From positions 1,548,001 through 1,612,000 of the forward strand of contig NZ_JAGE01000001.1 of the NCBI RefSeq assembly GCF_000526495.1: 64,000 nt of DNA, in the 5' to 3' direction. The stretch comes from Ruminiclostridium josui JCM 17888. GTDB lineage: Bacteria > Bacillota > Clostridia > Acetivibrionales > DSM-1351. Position numbers and translations under genes: made by a program. Below, piece after piece: positions 25,134-32,947 of the stretch; the first letter of the stretch is position 1, and every line of letters starts with the position of its first letter. The notes below the pieces were generated by a model, which was not told where the DNA came from, ran no database searches, and was given only the letters and a program-made list of their open reading frames with translations.

Positions 25134-25209
25134 TGGAGCTCCCAATCGGAATCGAACCGATGACCTCATCCTTACCATGGATGCGCTCTGCCTACTGAGC
25201 TATGGGAGC
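25134..25209 (-). tRNA. tRNA-Thr (anticodon GGT)
   Basis: A 76-base cloverleaf with encoded CCA. The acceptor GCTCCCA pairs with TGGGAGC, the anticodon loop is ATGGTAA (anticodon GGT), and the T loop is GGTTCGATTCC. It is the second gene of a two-tRNA transcript and forms the right edge of the rearranged zone. Confidence 0.95.
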
Positions 25210-25215
25210 ATATAT

Positions 25216-25289
25216 TGGAGCGGGTGATGGGAATCGAACCCACGCTGTCAGCTTGGGAAGCTGATGTTCTACCATTGAACTACACCCGC
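25216..25289 (-). tRNA. tRNA-Gly (anticodon CCC)
   Basis: A 74-base cloverleaf with encoded CCA. The acceptor GCGGGTG pairs with CACCCGC, the anticodon stem TCAGC/GCTGA carries loop TTCCCAA (anticodon CCC), and the T loop is GGTTCGATTCC. It lies six bases upstream of tRNA-Thr. Confidence 0.93.
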
Positions 25290-25316
25290 ACAAGTACGGG
25301 ACATTAGAACGAACGT

Positions 25317-25346
25317 ATTATAGCATGTTGGAAGCTATATAGTCCA
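25317..25346 (-). promoter_or_regulatory. Promoter of the tRNA pair
   Basis: On the minus strand TGGACT (25341-25346) and TATAAT (25317-25322) are 18 bases apart, about 25 bases before the mature tRNA-Gly 5' end. Confidence 0.55.
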
Positions 25347-25372
25347 GTACTGAAAACTCCAATTTAAGCAAA

Positions 25373-26032
25373 TTAGGCTTTTTGTTCTTCTAGATATTTC
25401 TCCAATTTACGTTTTACACGCTGTAGCGCATTATCAATAGATTTTACATGCCTGTCCAAATCTTCCGCAATCTCTTGGTATGATTTTCCGTCTAGGTATG
25501 AGGTCAAAACCTCCCATTCAAGAGAACTCAGAATCTCACCCATCTTACTTTCTATTCCTTTAAACTCTTCCCTGTTTATAATCAACTCTTCCGGATCACT
25601 TATGCTTTCCTCACTGATTATATCCATCAAAGTTCGGTCAGATTCTTCGTCAAAAATAGGCTTATTCAAAGATACATATGAATTAAGCGGAATATGTTTT
25701 TGTCTGGTAGCAGTTTTAATAGCGGTAATTATTTGTCTGGTAATACAGAGTTCTGCAAATGCCCTGAAGGATGAAAGCTTGTCCCCTTTAAAGTCTCGTA
25801 TAGCTTTAAAAAGTCCAATCATTCCTTCCTGAATTATGTCTTCTCTGTCCGCACCTATAAGAAAGTATGTTCTGGCTTTAGCCCTAACAAAACTTTTATA
25901 CTTGTTAATAATATATTCCAGAGCTTGTTGGTCACCTGCTCTAGCCTCTAGTATTACATCTTCATCAACCATACCAGAATATGTTTGATAGACCTCAGCC
26001 TTTAAGTTTGTTTTCAATACATCTGCCCCCAT
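25373..26032 (-). CDS. sigH: RNA polymerase sigma-H factor (early sporulation)
   Basis: An alternative sigma factor that directs early sporulation and transition-phase genes. It is 219 residues with region 2 (DQQALEYIINKYKSFVRAKA, then EDIIQEGMIGLFKAIRDF) and region 4 (LSSLEWEVLTSYLDGKSYQE, then SIDNALQRVKRKL). The spacing and the TRQKHIPLNSYVSLNKP linker are those of SigH/Spo0H rather than sigma-70. It follows rlmB and mrnC on the same strand, the order seen in many Firmicutes. A hairpin near 26078-26108 separates it from rlmB. The true start may lie a few codons inside. Confidence 0.95.
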   Translation of the reverse strand: MGADVLKTNLKAEVYQTYSGMVDEDVILEARAGDQQALEYIINKYKSFVRAKARTYFLIGADREDIIQEGMIGLFKAIRDFKGDKLSSFRAFAELCITRQIITAIKTATRQKHIPLNSYVSLNKPIFDEESDRTLMDIISEESISDPEELIINREEFKGIESKMGEILSSLEWEVLTSYLDGKSYQEIAEDLDRHVKSIDNALQRVKRKLEKYLEEQKA

Positions 26033-26077
26033 TTTGGCTTACATAAGTATGGTAAGAATTATTTTAAAATAAAGATA

Positions 26078-26108
26078 TAGACACTCATTTAAAATTATAA
26101 GTGTCTAT
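26078..26108 (-). terminator. Probable terminator after rlmB
   Basis: AGACACT and AGTGTCT form a stem around an AT-rich loop, and the minus strand then runs into an A/T-rich stretch. The T-run is imperfect, so partial read-through into sigH is possible. Confidence 0.5.
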
Positions 26109-26193
26109 GTTCTGTATGTCAAGTTTACTTTGATATTCCATAAATGTTGCAGGTATGGAAAAAATAAGGTTTGATTATAAATAAAAAGTATTT

Positions 26194-27126
26194 TTATTTA
26201 CCTCTTTGCTTTAGTATTTCATACATAACTATAGCTGCTGCAACAGACGCATTTAATGAGCTGATTTCCCCATGCATAGGGATATTAACAACAAAATCAC
26301 ATTTCTCTCTTACAAGTTTACCCATTCCTTCGCCTTCACTTCCCACAACGAGAGCTATGGGGCCCTTTAAATCGCTTTCATAAAAAGCTTTTTCACCTGT
26401 AGAGTCAGTTCCAACAACCCAGACATTGTTTTTCTTTAGATATTCTATAGTCTGTGAAATATTGGTTACTCTTGATACAGGCACGTACTCCACTGCTCCC
26501 GCTGATGCCTTTGAAACCGTGGAAGTCAGTCCTATGGCCCTTCTCTTTGGAATAATTACTCCATGAGCTCCAACAGCATTAGCTGTTCTTAAGATTGCCC
26601 CGAAATTATGTGGATCAGAAATCTCATCCAGTATGATAATAAACGGAGGTTCTCCCTTCTCCTGAGCAGCTGCAAGTATATCGTCCACCTCCACATATTC
26701 CTTGACTGCCACATAAGCTATAACCCCTTGGTGGGATCTGGTTGTAGACATTCCATCCAGTATATTTTTGTCAACCTCAGTTGTGATAATCCCTTTTTGC
26801 CTTGCAATAGCTATAATTTGTCTAATAGAACCTTCTTTTTCGCCCTTGGCTATAAATAGCTTGTTGATGGTCCTGTTGGCTTTCAGAGCCTCCATTACAG
26901 AGTTTCTTCCCTCCAACTTGTCGCTTTCCTCGGGAACAGCATTCACCATTTCAAGGTTTTCAAACTCGGTATTTTTTACTGGTGCCCCATAGAATCCTCT
27001 CTTTGCAGACTCGCTCTTGAACCCCTTGCGCTCATCCCCTTTTATCCCGCGTTTTTTACTGTCTCCAGAAAAATTCTTTCTATCAAAACGGGAATTACCT
27101 GATTTTCTGTTTCTTGCTTCCGCCAT
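26194..27126 (-). CDS. rlmB: 23S rRNA 2'-O-methyltransferase RlmB (TrmH family)
   Basis: Methylates the ribose of a conserved 23S rRNA guanosine (G2251 in E. coli). It is 310 residues. The first 65 are a charged, disordered extension rich in Lys, Arg and Gly. The L30e-like substrate domain (EGRNSVMEALKANRTINKL) comes next, then the SPOUT domain with motifs DPHNFGAILRTANAVGAHG, LVVGSEGEGMG and SSLNASVAAAIVMYEIL. It lies 31 bases after mrnC in a conserved housekeeping order. It serves as an internal contrast to the second SpoU gene at 15428-16162. Confidence 0.95.
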   Translation of the reverse strand: MAEARNRKSGNSRFDRKNFSGDSKKRGIKGDERKGFKSESAKRGFYGAPVKNTEFENLEMVNAVPEESDKLEGRNSVMEALKANRTINKLFIAKGEKEGSIRQIIAIARQKGIITTEVDKNILDGMSTTRSHQGVIAYVAVKEYVEVDDILAAAQEKGEPPFIIILDEISDPHNFGAILRTANAVGAHGVIIPKRRAIGLTSTVSKASAGAVEYVPVSRVTNISQTIEYLKKNNVWVVGTDSTGEKAFYESDLKGPIALVVGSEGEGMGKLVREKCDFVVNIPMHGEISSLNASVAAAIVMYEILKQRGK

Positions 27127-27157
27127 ATTCTTAAATCCACACTTTCATCGTTAATTG

Positions 27158-27577
27158 TTATTCCTCAACTGCCAGTCTTAGAATTTCCATAAGACGTTCA
27201 TAGTTATTTGTAAGGTATAAATATCCTATCAAAGCCTCAAAGCCAGTAGAATACCTGTAGTCCGTAACATCTGCATGTTTAGGCACCGTAGCTGATTTAG
27301 CATTACGGCCTCTTCTGACAATATCCTGCTCTTCCGCAGTCAGTTTGTCATTAACACGGTGAACTATATCTGCCTGAGACTTTGCCTTAACATACTTGAC
27401 AGACATTTTATGAAGCATATTTACATTTGACTTGTTGTTTATTACAAGCATAGTACGTATATAGACTTCATAAACCGCATCCCCTATATAAGCTAAAACC
27501 AATGGCTGAAGATTCATCACGTCCATCGGTTTAATATCAAAATCTTTGCGCATGTTTTGTATGGTTTCTTCAAACAT
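27158..27577 (-). CDS. mrnC: Mini-ribonuclease III
   Basis: A double-strand RNA endonuclease that matures 23S rRNA in Gram-positive bacteria. It is 139 residues and consists only of the RNase III catalytic domain, with the signature LAYIGDAVYEVYIR and a downstream TGFEALIGYLYL helix carrying acidic metal ligands. It lacks the C-terminal double-strand RNA-binding domain of RNase III. In related genomes it sits beside cysS; here exonuclease III and an NlpC/P60 gene lie between them. Confidence 0.95.
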   Translation of the reverse strand: MFEETIQNMRKDFDIKPMDVMNLQPLVLAYIGDAVYEVYIRTMLVINNKSNVNMLHKMSVKYVKAKSQADIVHRVNDKLTAEEQDIVRRGRNAKSATVPKHADVTDYRYSTGFEALIGYLYLTNNYERLMEILRLAVEE

Positions 27578-27677
27578 TCATTTTCTCCAACTCTAATATG
27601 CCTTTTTATGCATATTTATTATACACGAAAGTAGCATATGTTAAAACAATTTTTATCCATCATTACTTTTCCTTTAC

Positions 27678-27806
27678 TTATCCACAACTAAAAGGTAAAC
27701 TGAATGATATTTAACACATTATCCACATTGTTTTCATATTGTGGACAGGTTTTCTGTGGATAATGTGCATAAATCTGTGTATATATTTAAAATAGGCTTA
27801 TCCACC
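27678..27806. promoter_or_regulatory. Cluster of five DnaA-box-like sites
   Basis: TTATCCACA occurs at 27678-27686 and 27719-27727, and its complement TGTGGATAA at 27755-27763. Near matches are TGTGGACAG at 27740-27748 and TTATCCACC at 27798-27806. They mix orientations within 129 bases between mrnC and the exonuclease gene. Three match the DnaA consensus exactly. No dnaA, dnaN or other origin gene is near, so a DnaA-titration or regulatory cluster is more likely than oriC. Confidence 0.7.
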
Positions 27807-27836
27807 ATGTGAATAATTCTGGGATAAGCAACTTAA

Positions 27837-28598
27837 TTATTCACACTTAATTGTCAATCCTACAGGACAATGGTCAGAACCCATAACGTCAGAATATATT
27901 TCAGCATCTACAATTCTATCCTTTAGTGCTTCTGATACACAAAAATAATCTATTCTCCATCCTGCATTCTTTTCTCTTGCTTTAAACATATATGACCACC
28001 ATGTGTAGGCTTCTGTTTTATCAGGATACAGAGTTCTGAAAGTATCCACAAACCCCTGGGCCAAAAGTTCCGAGAATTTTTCTCTTTCCTCCATGGTAAA
28101 GCCTGCACTTCTCTTATTTGACTTAGGATTCTTTATATCTATTTCCTGGTGAGCCACATTCATGTCTCCGCAAACTATAACAGGTTTGGTCTTCTCCAGC
28201 TGCTTCAGGTACACCCTGAAGTCATCTTCCCACTTCATGCGATATTCCAGTCTTTCAAGCTCTCTCTTGGAGTTTGGCGTATATACGTTTACTAAAAAGT
28301 AATCTTCAAACTCCAGAGTTATAACTCTTCCTTCATTATCGTGTTCTTCGATACCGATTCCGCAGGAAGATGATAAAGGCTTTATTTTTGTAAAAATAGC
28401 TGTACCTGAGTATCCTTTTTTAGCAGCATAATTCCAATAATGTTCATACCCTTCAAGCTCCAGTTCAATCTGCCCTTCCTGAAGCTTTGTTTCCTGAACA
28501 CAAAATATATCGGCATCCACCTTTTTGAAAAAATCCCAAAAGCCTTTGCCAATACATGCTCTAAGTCCATTCACATTCCATGAAACAAGCTTTGTCAT
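27837..28598 (-). CDS. Exodeoxyribonuclease III / AP endonuclease
   Basis: Cuts DNA at abasic sites and removes 3' blocking groups in base-excision repair. It is 253 residues of the Xth/ExoA family with [11 protein letters not shown] near the N-terminus, FCVQETKLQ with the metal-binding glutamate, [20 protein letters not shown], and the C-terminal WRIDYF and GSDHCPV with the catalytic aspartate and histidine. It starts at ATG 28598 and appears to be a single-gene unit. The DnaA-box cluster lies immediately past its stop. Confidence 0.95.
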   Translation of the reverse strand: MTKLVSWNVNGLRACIGKGFWDFFKKVDADIFCVQETKLQEGQIELELEGYEHYWNYAAKKGYSGTAIFTKIKPLSSSCGIGIEEHDNEGRVITLEFEDYFLVNVYTPNSKRELERLEYRMKWEDDFRVYLKQLEKTKPVIVCGDMNVAHQEIDIKNPKSNKRSAGFTMEEREKFSELLAQGFVDTFRTLYPDKTEAYTWWSYMFKAREKNAGWRIDYFCVSEALKDRIVDAEIYSDVMGSDHCPVGLTIKCE

Positions 28599-28662
28599 AA
28601 GTATTTTCTCCCGTTTTAAAATAAATTAAATCAAGTATATCATAAACCTAAAAAAAATTCTT

Positions 28663-29496
28663 CTAGTTAAGATTTGCTCCGAATGCCTTTGCAATTTTAA
28701 TAAAGCAGACATCCAACCATTTAGTATCCCCACTGTGATTATACCAGTAAACATTGTCAATACCCGCATTTTGGCTTAAAAAGGCAATAGCCTTTACCAA
28801 TTCATTATAATCATCCAGCGTATTCACTTTTACAAAACCAGTTTTTCCGTTTAATTTTATCTGATACCATCCGTTGTCGGTTTTTCCTGTCACTTGTACA
28901 AGACTGTCTGCATTTATGGTTCCTATGCTTGCAGTATTATCAAATGGCTGTTCATTTACCGAAGTTTTAACTTTTGCTTTTTTAAAAGAATTTTCAGGCT
29001 TAATAACCGCTTCAGGTTTTTCGTTGGCAAAGAAATTCAGTCTGCCAAAAGTATTAAAGGATGAAAACAGCTGTGTTTCAACTACTCCATAAAAAGTTCC
29101 TCTTGCATGAATAACTCTACCATTGCCTACGAATACTCCTACATGAACAATACCTGAAGCTGATTTATTAAAGCATAAATCTCCTGCTTGTAAATCATTT
29201 ACACCTATAGCTTTGCATAGCTTAGAAAATATCTGCTGGGAGGTATAATCAGCAGTACTTGCAATAAGTTTCATTTTTCTTAGTGCATACACAATTAATC
29301 CCGAACAATCATAATATTCTTTACCCAACCATCTTTCAGCGGAGTAACCGTCAAAATAATAATGGGATCTTCCAAACTGTTTAACCAATGCAGCCAAGGC
29401 TTCCTTGGTTAAAGGCGTATCATTCTGTCCTCCATAAACATATCCGCTGCCAATCTTTGACCTGATAATCCCTATAAATTCCTGCAGCTTGTTCAT
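28663..29496 (-). CDS. NlpC/P60 cell-wall hydrolase with SH3-like domain
   Basis: A peptidoglycan stem-peptide endopeptidase. It is 277 residues. The NlpC/P60 domain (about 5-160) has the catalytic cysteine in YYDCSGLIVYAL, histidine in IVHVGVFVGNGRVIHARG, and an N-terminal VYGGQND loop. An SH3b-like wall-binding domain follows (about 190-240: TINADSLVQVTG, GWYQIKLNGKTGFVKV). No signal peptide or membrane helix is visible, unlike most secreted members, so it could be an endolysin-type or sporulation lysis enzyme. The ATG at 29496 follows AAGGAG, which lies in one arm of a perfect hairpin listed separately. Confidence 0.88.
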   Translation of the reverse strand: MNKLQEFIGIIRSKIGSGYVYGGQNDTPLTKEALAALVKQFGRSHYYFDGYSAERWLGKEYYDCSGLIVYALRKMKLIASTADYTSQQIFSKLCKAIGVNDLQAGDLCFNKSASGIVHVGVFVGNGRVIHARGTFYGVVETQLFSSFNTFGRLNFFANEKPEAVIKPENSFKKAKVKTSVNEQPFDNTASIGTINADSLVQVTGKTDNGWYQIKLNGKTGFVKVNTLDDYNELVKAIAFLSQNAGIDNVYWYNHSGDTKWLDVCFIKIAKAFGANLN

Positions 29497-29505
29497 TCAA
29501 TCACT

Positions 29506-29549
29506 CCTTCATATTATGTTAATAAATACCTATTAACATAATATGAAGG
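29506..29549 (-). promoter_or_regulatory. Perfect 19-base inverted repeat masking the ribosome site of the NlpC/P60 gene
   Basis: Arms at 29506-29524 and 29531-29549 are fully complementary with a six-base loop. In the minus-strand transcript the 3' arm ends in GAAGG, part of the AAGGAG site 10 bases before the ATG at 29496. The folded RNA would hide the ribosome site. As DNA it could be an operator. Confidence 0.6.
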
Positions 29550-29588
29550 AAAACACAAAAATCACACCTTGGTTTTGACCAAGGTGTG
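29548..29588 (-). terminator. Terminator after cysS
   Basis: CACACCTTGG and CCAAGGTGTG pair around TTTTGA (29563-29588), followed on the minus strand by ATTTTTGTGTTTT. Confidence 0.85.
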
Positions 29589-29628
29589 AAAGGATTTGAG
29601 AAATATATTAAATTTACTTGTTATCAAA

Positions 29629-31014
29629 TTACAAAAGCTTTAATTTAGGCCCATTTGCAGTATCTTCTACTGCGTACCCCATAGCCTTTAATTCGTCTCT
29701 TATCTCATCTGAACGTTTCCAGTTCTTTTGAGCTCTGGCCTCCTGTCTTTCTTCCAGGAGTTTCTGGACCTCTGGACTTACTTCTATCTCACCTGTCCCG
29801 CCCTTCTTTTTCTCCAGATTAAATCCGAATATTTTGTTCATTTTAGTAAGAAGGTCATATATTTCCTGTGACTTTTTGCCGTATCTGATTGCATTCCAAG
29901 CTACTCCCAAAGCTTTTGGAATATTCAAGTCATCATTTATTGCATCTTCAAAATCACTGAGGAACTCTTTTACAACAGCACTGTCGATTTTTTCATTTCC
30001 ATCTTTGTGAGAAAGCACACCTTCCACAAACCTGTCATAAGAAACCTGCGCCGACTGCATAACATCCCATGTAAAGTTCAGCTTATTTCTGTAGTGGGCA
30101 TTCAGACACATATACCTAAAAGCCAAAGGATCATAGCCCTTTTCCTTTAAATCTTCAATAGTATAGGTATTACCAAGACTCTTCGACATTTTACCATTGT
30201 TAACCATCATGAATTCGCCGTGCATCCAGTAGTTTACAGCTGGTTTCCCCAAAAGCGCTTCAGACTGAGCAATTTCATTTTCATGATGAACGGGTATGTG
30301 GTCAACTCCACCTGTATGAATATCAAAGGTATCTCCAAGATATTTTCGTCCCATTGCAGAACACTCAATATGCCATCCAGGGTATCCCATTCCCCATTGA
30401 CTTGGCCATTGCATAATGTGTTCCTTTGGTGCTTTCTTCCATATGGCAAAGTCCGCAGGATGACGCTTTTCCTCATTTACCTCGACTCTTGCTCCTGCAA
30501 TCTGGTCTTCAAGGTTTGCCCTTGAGAGCTTTCCGTATCCCTCAAACTTCTGTATGTCAAAATATATACCGTCGCTAGTTTCATATCCATAGCCCTTATC
30601 AACAAGTCCATGAACAAATTCCAGCATTTCCGGAATATGCTCAGTTGCCTTTGGCACAATTTCAGGAACCTGTATATTGAGTGCTTTTATATCTTTCATA
30701 AAAACGTTAGTATAATATTCGGCGATTTCCCAAGGTGTCTTTTTCTGTTCACGAGCACCTTTTACCATTTTATCCTCGCCCTCGTCTTCATCTGAAACAA
30801 GATGTCCTACGTCTGTAATATTCATAACATGTTTAAGGCTGTATCCGTTATATTCCAGAACCCTCCTTAGTATATCCATAAATACATATGTGCGAAGGTT
30901 CCCAATATGAGCATAATTATAAACTGTAGGCCCGCAGGAATATATACGTACCTCTTTATCGTCAATAGGCTTGAAATCTTCTTTCTGCCTTGAAAGTGTA
31001 TTGTATACCTTCAT
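29629..31014 (-). CDS. cysS: Cysteinyl-tRNA synthetase
   Basis: Charges tRNA-Cys with cysteine. It is 461 residues, normal for the family. The class I signatures are AHIGNLRTYV (HIGH-type) near residue 36 and KMSKSLGN near 266. Zinc ligands are Cys28 in YSCGPTVYN and the CSAMG and HHENE elements. The C-terminal DALR-like helical domain ends with RAQKNWKRSDEIRDELKAMG. It lies 22 bases after cysE on the same strand, so cysteine synthesis and use are co-expressed. Confidence 0.97.
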   Translation of the reverse strand: MKVYNTLSRQKEDFKPIDDKEVRIYSCGPTVYNYAHIGNLRTYVFMDILRRVLEYNGYSLKHVMNITDVGHLVSDEDEGEDKMVKGAREQKKTPWEIAEYYTNVFMKDIKALNIQVPEIVPKATEHIPEMLEFVHGLVDKGYGYETSDGIYFDIQKFEGYGKLSRANLEDQIAGARVEVNEEKRHPADFAIWKKAPKEHIMQWPSQWGMGYPGWHIECSAMGRKYLGDTFDIHTGGVDHIPVHHENEIAQSEALLGKPAVNYWMHGEFMMVNNGKMSKSLGNTYTIEDLKEKGYDPLAFRYMCLNAHYRNKLNFTWDVMQSAQVSYDRFVEGVLSHKDGNEKIDSAVVKEFLSDFEDAINDDLNIPKALGVAWNAIRYGKKSQEIYDLLTKMNKIFGFNLEKKKGGTGEIEVSPEVQKLLEERQEARAQKNWKRSDEIRDELKAMGYAVEDTANGPKLKLL

Positions 31015-31036
31015 TCTTTTCTCCTCTCATGTACTT

Positions 31037-31744
31037 CTATTTATTAATTGTATTATTTTCATTCTTTTTATTCAAGGGCTGAGAATTCTCACTCGACGCC
31101 CTTCCAATGTCACATATCATATTTTCAAGATGTTGCAGACGATTTGCAAGTTTACAAATCTCCTGTGACAAGGGATCCGGCATATGTATCTGATCTAGAG
31201 ACTCCGACGGATTATCAACTCTCTTACCTGCCTTTTTAACGGTTCTCCCTTTTACTCCTACCACTGTAGAAAATGGCTCAACTTCAAAGGAAACAAAAGT
31301 ATTTGCTCCTATAGTTGAATTATCTCCGATTTTGAAGGGTCCTAAAACCTTGGCTCCTGCTCCAATAAGAACATTATTCCCAACTGTAGGATGACGTTTT
31401 CTCCCCTTGTCCTTCCCTGTTCCTCCAAGGGTAACACCGTGGTATATAGTACAGTTGTCTCCTATTTCGGCTGACTCTCCTATAACGACACCCATTCCGT
31501 GATCTATAAACAATCCGCTGCCTATTTTTGCACCCGGATGTATCTCTATCCCTGTAAAATGTCTAGCAAATTGTGATATAAACCTTGCTATAAAAAACCT
31601 CTTCTTTTTATAAAACCAATGAGCTATCCTGTGATATACCAGAGCGTGAAAACCTGGATACAACAAAATGACCTCCAGCGTACTCTTTGCAGCAGGGTCA
31701 CGACTAGCTATTGATCTTGCATCATACATCAGACCTTTTTTCAT
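31037..31744 (-). CDS. cysE: Serine O-acetyltransferase
   Basis: Makes O-acetylserine from serine and acetyl-CoA, the first step of cysteine synthesis. It is 235 residues. The left-handed beta-helix of hexapeptide repeats (about 65-170) includes [35 protein letters not shown] and [18 protein letters not shown]. The short N-terminal helical part is the EpsC-like form common in Firmicutes. The C-terminal 45 residues are polar and probably flexible. No T-box or other leader structure is seen upstream. Confidence 0.96.
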   Translation of the reverse strand: MKKGLMYDARSIASRDPAAKSTLEVILLYPGFHALVYHRIAHWFYKKKRFFIARFISQFARHFTGIEIHPGAKIGSGLFIDHGMGVVIGESAEIGDNCTIYHGVTLGGTGKDKGRKRHPTVGNNVLIGAGAKVLGPFKIGDNSTIGANTFVSFEVEPFSTVVGVKGRTVKKAGKRVDNPSESLDQIHMPDPLSQEICKLANRLQHLENMICDIGRASSENSQPLNKKNENNTINK

Positions 31745-31878
31745 ACTGTATCCTTTATATATAAATTAAATTCTAAATCATTATATTCCTATTCAAAAAA
31801 CAACCCTTTATAACTATAGTAATTTTAACAGTTTTAATTTTCTATGTAAATAAGTATAACATTGAGTATACTATATAA

Positions 31879-31906
31879 TAAAAAAGGAAGGATTTAAATC
31901 CTTCCT
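31879..31906 (-). terminator. Terminator after the hypothetical gene at 31929-32807
   Basis: A palindromic GGAAGGATTTAAATCCTTCC is followed on the minus strand by TTTTTTATTATAT. Confidence 0.85.
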
Positions 31907-31928
31907 CTTTCGCCTTACAGTTGCTACA

Positions 31929-32807
31929 CTAGTCCTCGCATTGATTAACGTCTTCGAGCAAAAGCCTTTCTTGATCTGTCGCACCGGGGAAATCAAATTT
32001 TTGAGGTGGATAGAACTCATCATATGGAAAATCAAAGGTATCAAACAATTCACATGCATTGTCATCTGTTCCTGCAGGACAGTGCTTATGCGGATATGAA
32101 AAATCGAAAGCAGGTATTAAGAGTGGTACAACCCTTGCAAGACTAACTATTGAGAATAATCCTACTGTAACGTACACTCTTTTTGTAAGTACAGGCCCAG
32201 GCTGTGGACCGGGTCCTCTTTCCATTTCCCTGTCATCATCCAGTTTGTCTAAAAAGCCCTTTGTTCTTGCAGATAACGGAATCGGCTCTGCAACTTCTAT
32301 CTTACAGAAAGGCAGGTTACTTTGCTGCAGCTCGGCATTTGATTGAATGTCCAGTGCTCTTGGCTGGTAAAGTGATTTGAAAATCTTAACTCCGCCTTCT
32401 GAACCGAATAATATTATTTTCTTGTCATAGGATATGTTGCCTTCTACTGTAGTTATCTGAATTCTTTCCCTGCCTCCCACAGTTATTCTGGTAAAGAAAT
32501 CAAGTGTTACAGCAATAATAAATTTGACATCTACAGCATAAAAGCCTCTCTTAAAAGGAACTGCTTCTATATCCGTTATAACATCAGTTACCTCTGCCGT
32601 CCTAATTTTAACGTTAAAGGAATCATTAATAGCACGAACTTCAGCATCCGTAAGACGTTCAAAATATACTCTTGCATTTTCTATACAATCCCTGTCTTTA
32701 CATGAATCGTATATTTTTTCAGCATGTACACCGACGGCTTCTCTTATTTTACTGAGATCTCTCTCGCAAATAAGCCCCGATACCACTCTGTCATTATCTT
32801 GACCCAT
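31929..32807 (-). CDS. Hypothetical protein with acidic C-terminal tail
   Basis: A 292-residue protein that I do not recognise. The first 130 residues look globular and beta-rich (FYAVDVKFIIAVTLDFFTRI, RIQITTVEGNISYDKKIILF), with cysteines in a CKDRDCIENARVYFERL stretch. A helical linker follows (SARTKGFLDKLDDDREM). The last 60 residues are rich in Pro, Phe and Asp (FDFPYDEFYPPQKFDFPG). There is no signal peptide. It is single, ends at a strong terminator, and is divergent from the next gene across a 140-base promoter region. A structural or spore-associated role is only a guess. Confidence 0.8.
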   Translation of the reverse strand: MGQDNDRVVSGLICERDLSKIREAVGVHAEKIYDSCKDRDCIENARVYFERLTDAEVRAINDSFNVKIRTAEVTDVITDIEAVPFKRGFYAVDVKFIIAVTLDFFTRITVGGRERIQITTVEGNISYDKKIILFGSEGGVKIFKSLYQPRALDIQSNAELQQSNLPFCKIEVAEPIPLSARTKGFLDKLDDDREMERGPGPQPGPVLTKRVYVTVGLFSIVSLARVVPLLIPAFDFSYPHKHCPAGTDDNACELFDTFDFPYDEFYPPQKFDFPGATDQERLLLEDVNQCED

Positions 32808-32947
32808 AAAAATCCCCCTTAATTGCAGTTGTTTGATGATTTCCCTTAATTACATATTATGTTATTTTGATAAATGTGTGATTACTTTGTTTTGTTACTA
32901 AACAGCTAATTTTAAGCATATATATTAATGATTGGAGGCCGATAAAT

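Noticed and set aside
25134-25209. Defined attachment site for an integrated element at tRNA-Thr
   Set aside because: No copy of the tRNA 3' end was found elsewhere in the window and there is no integrase gene here.
27678-27806. Chromosomal replication origin
   Set aside because: There are DnaA boxes, but no dnaA, dnaN, rnpA or gyr genes nearby and no clear AT-rich unwinding array of 13-mers.
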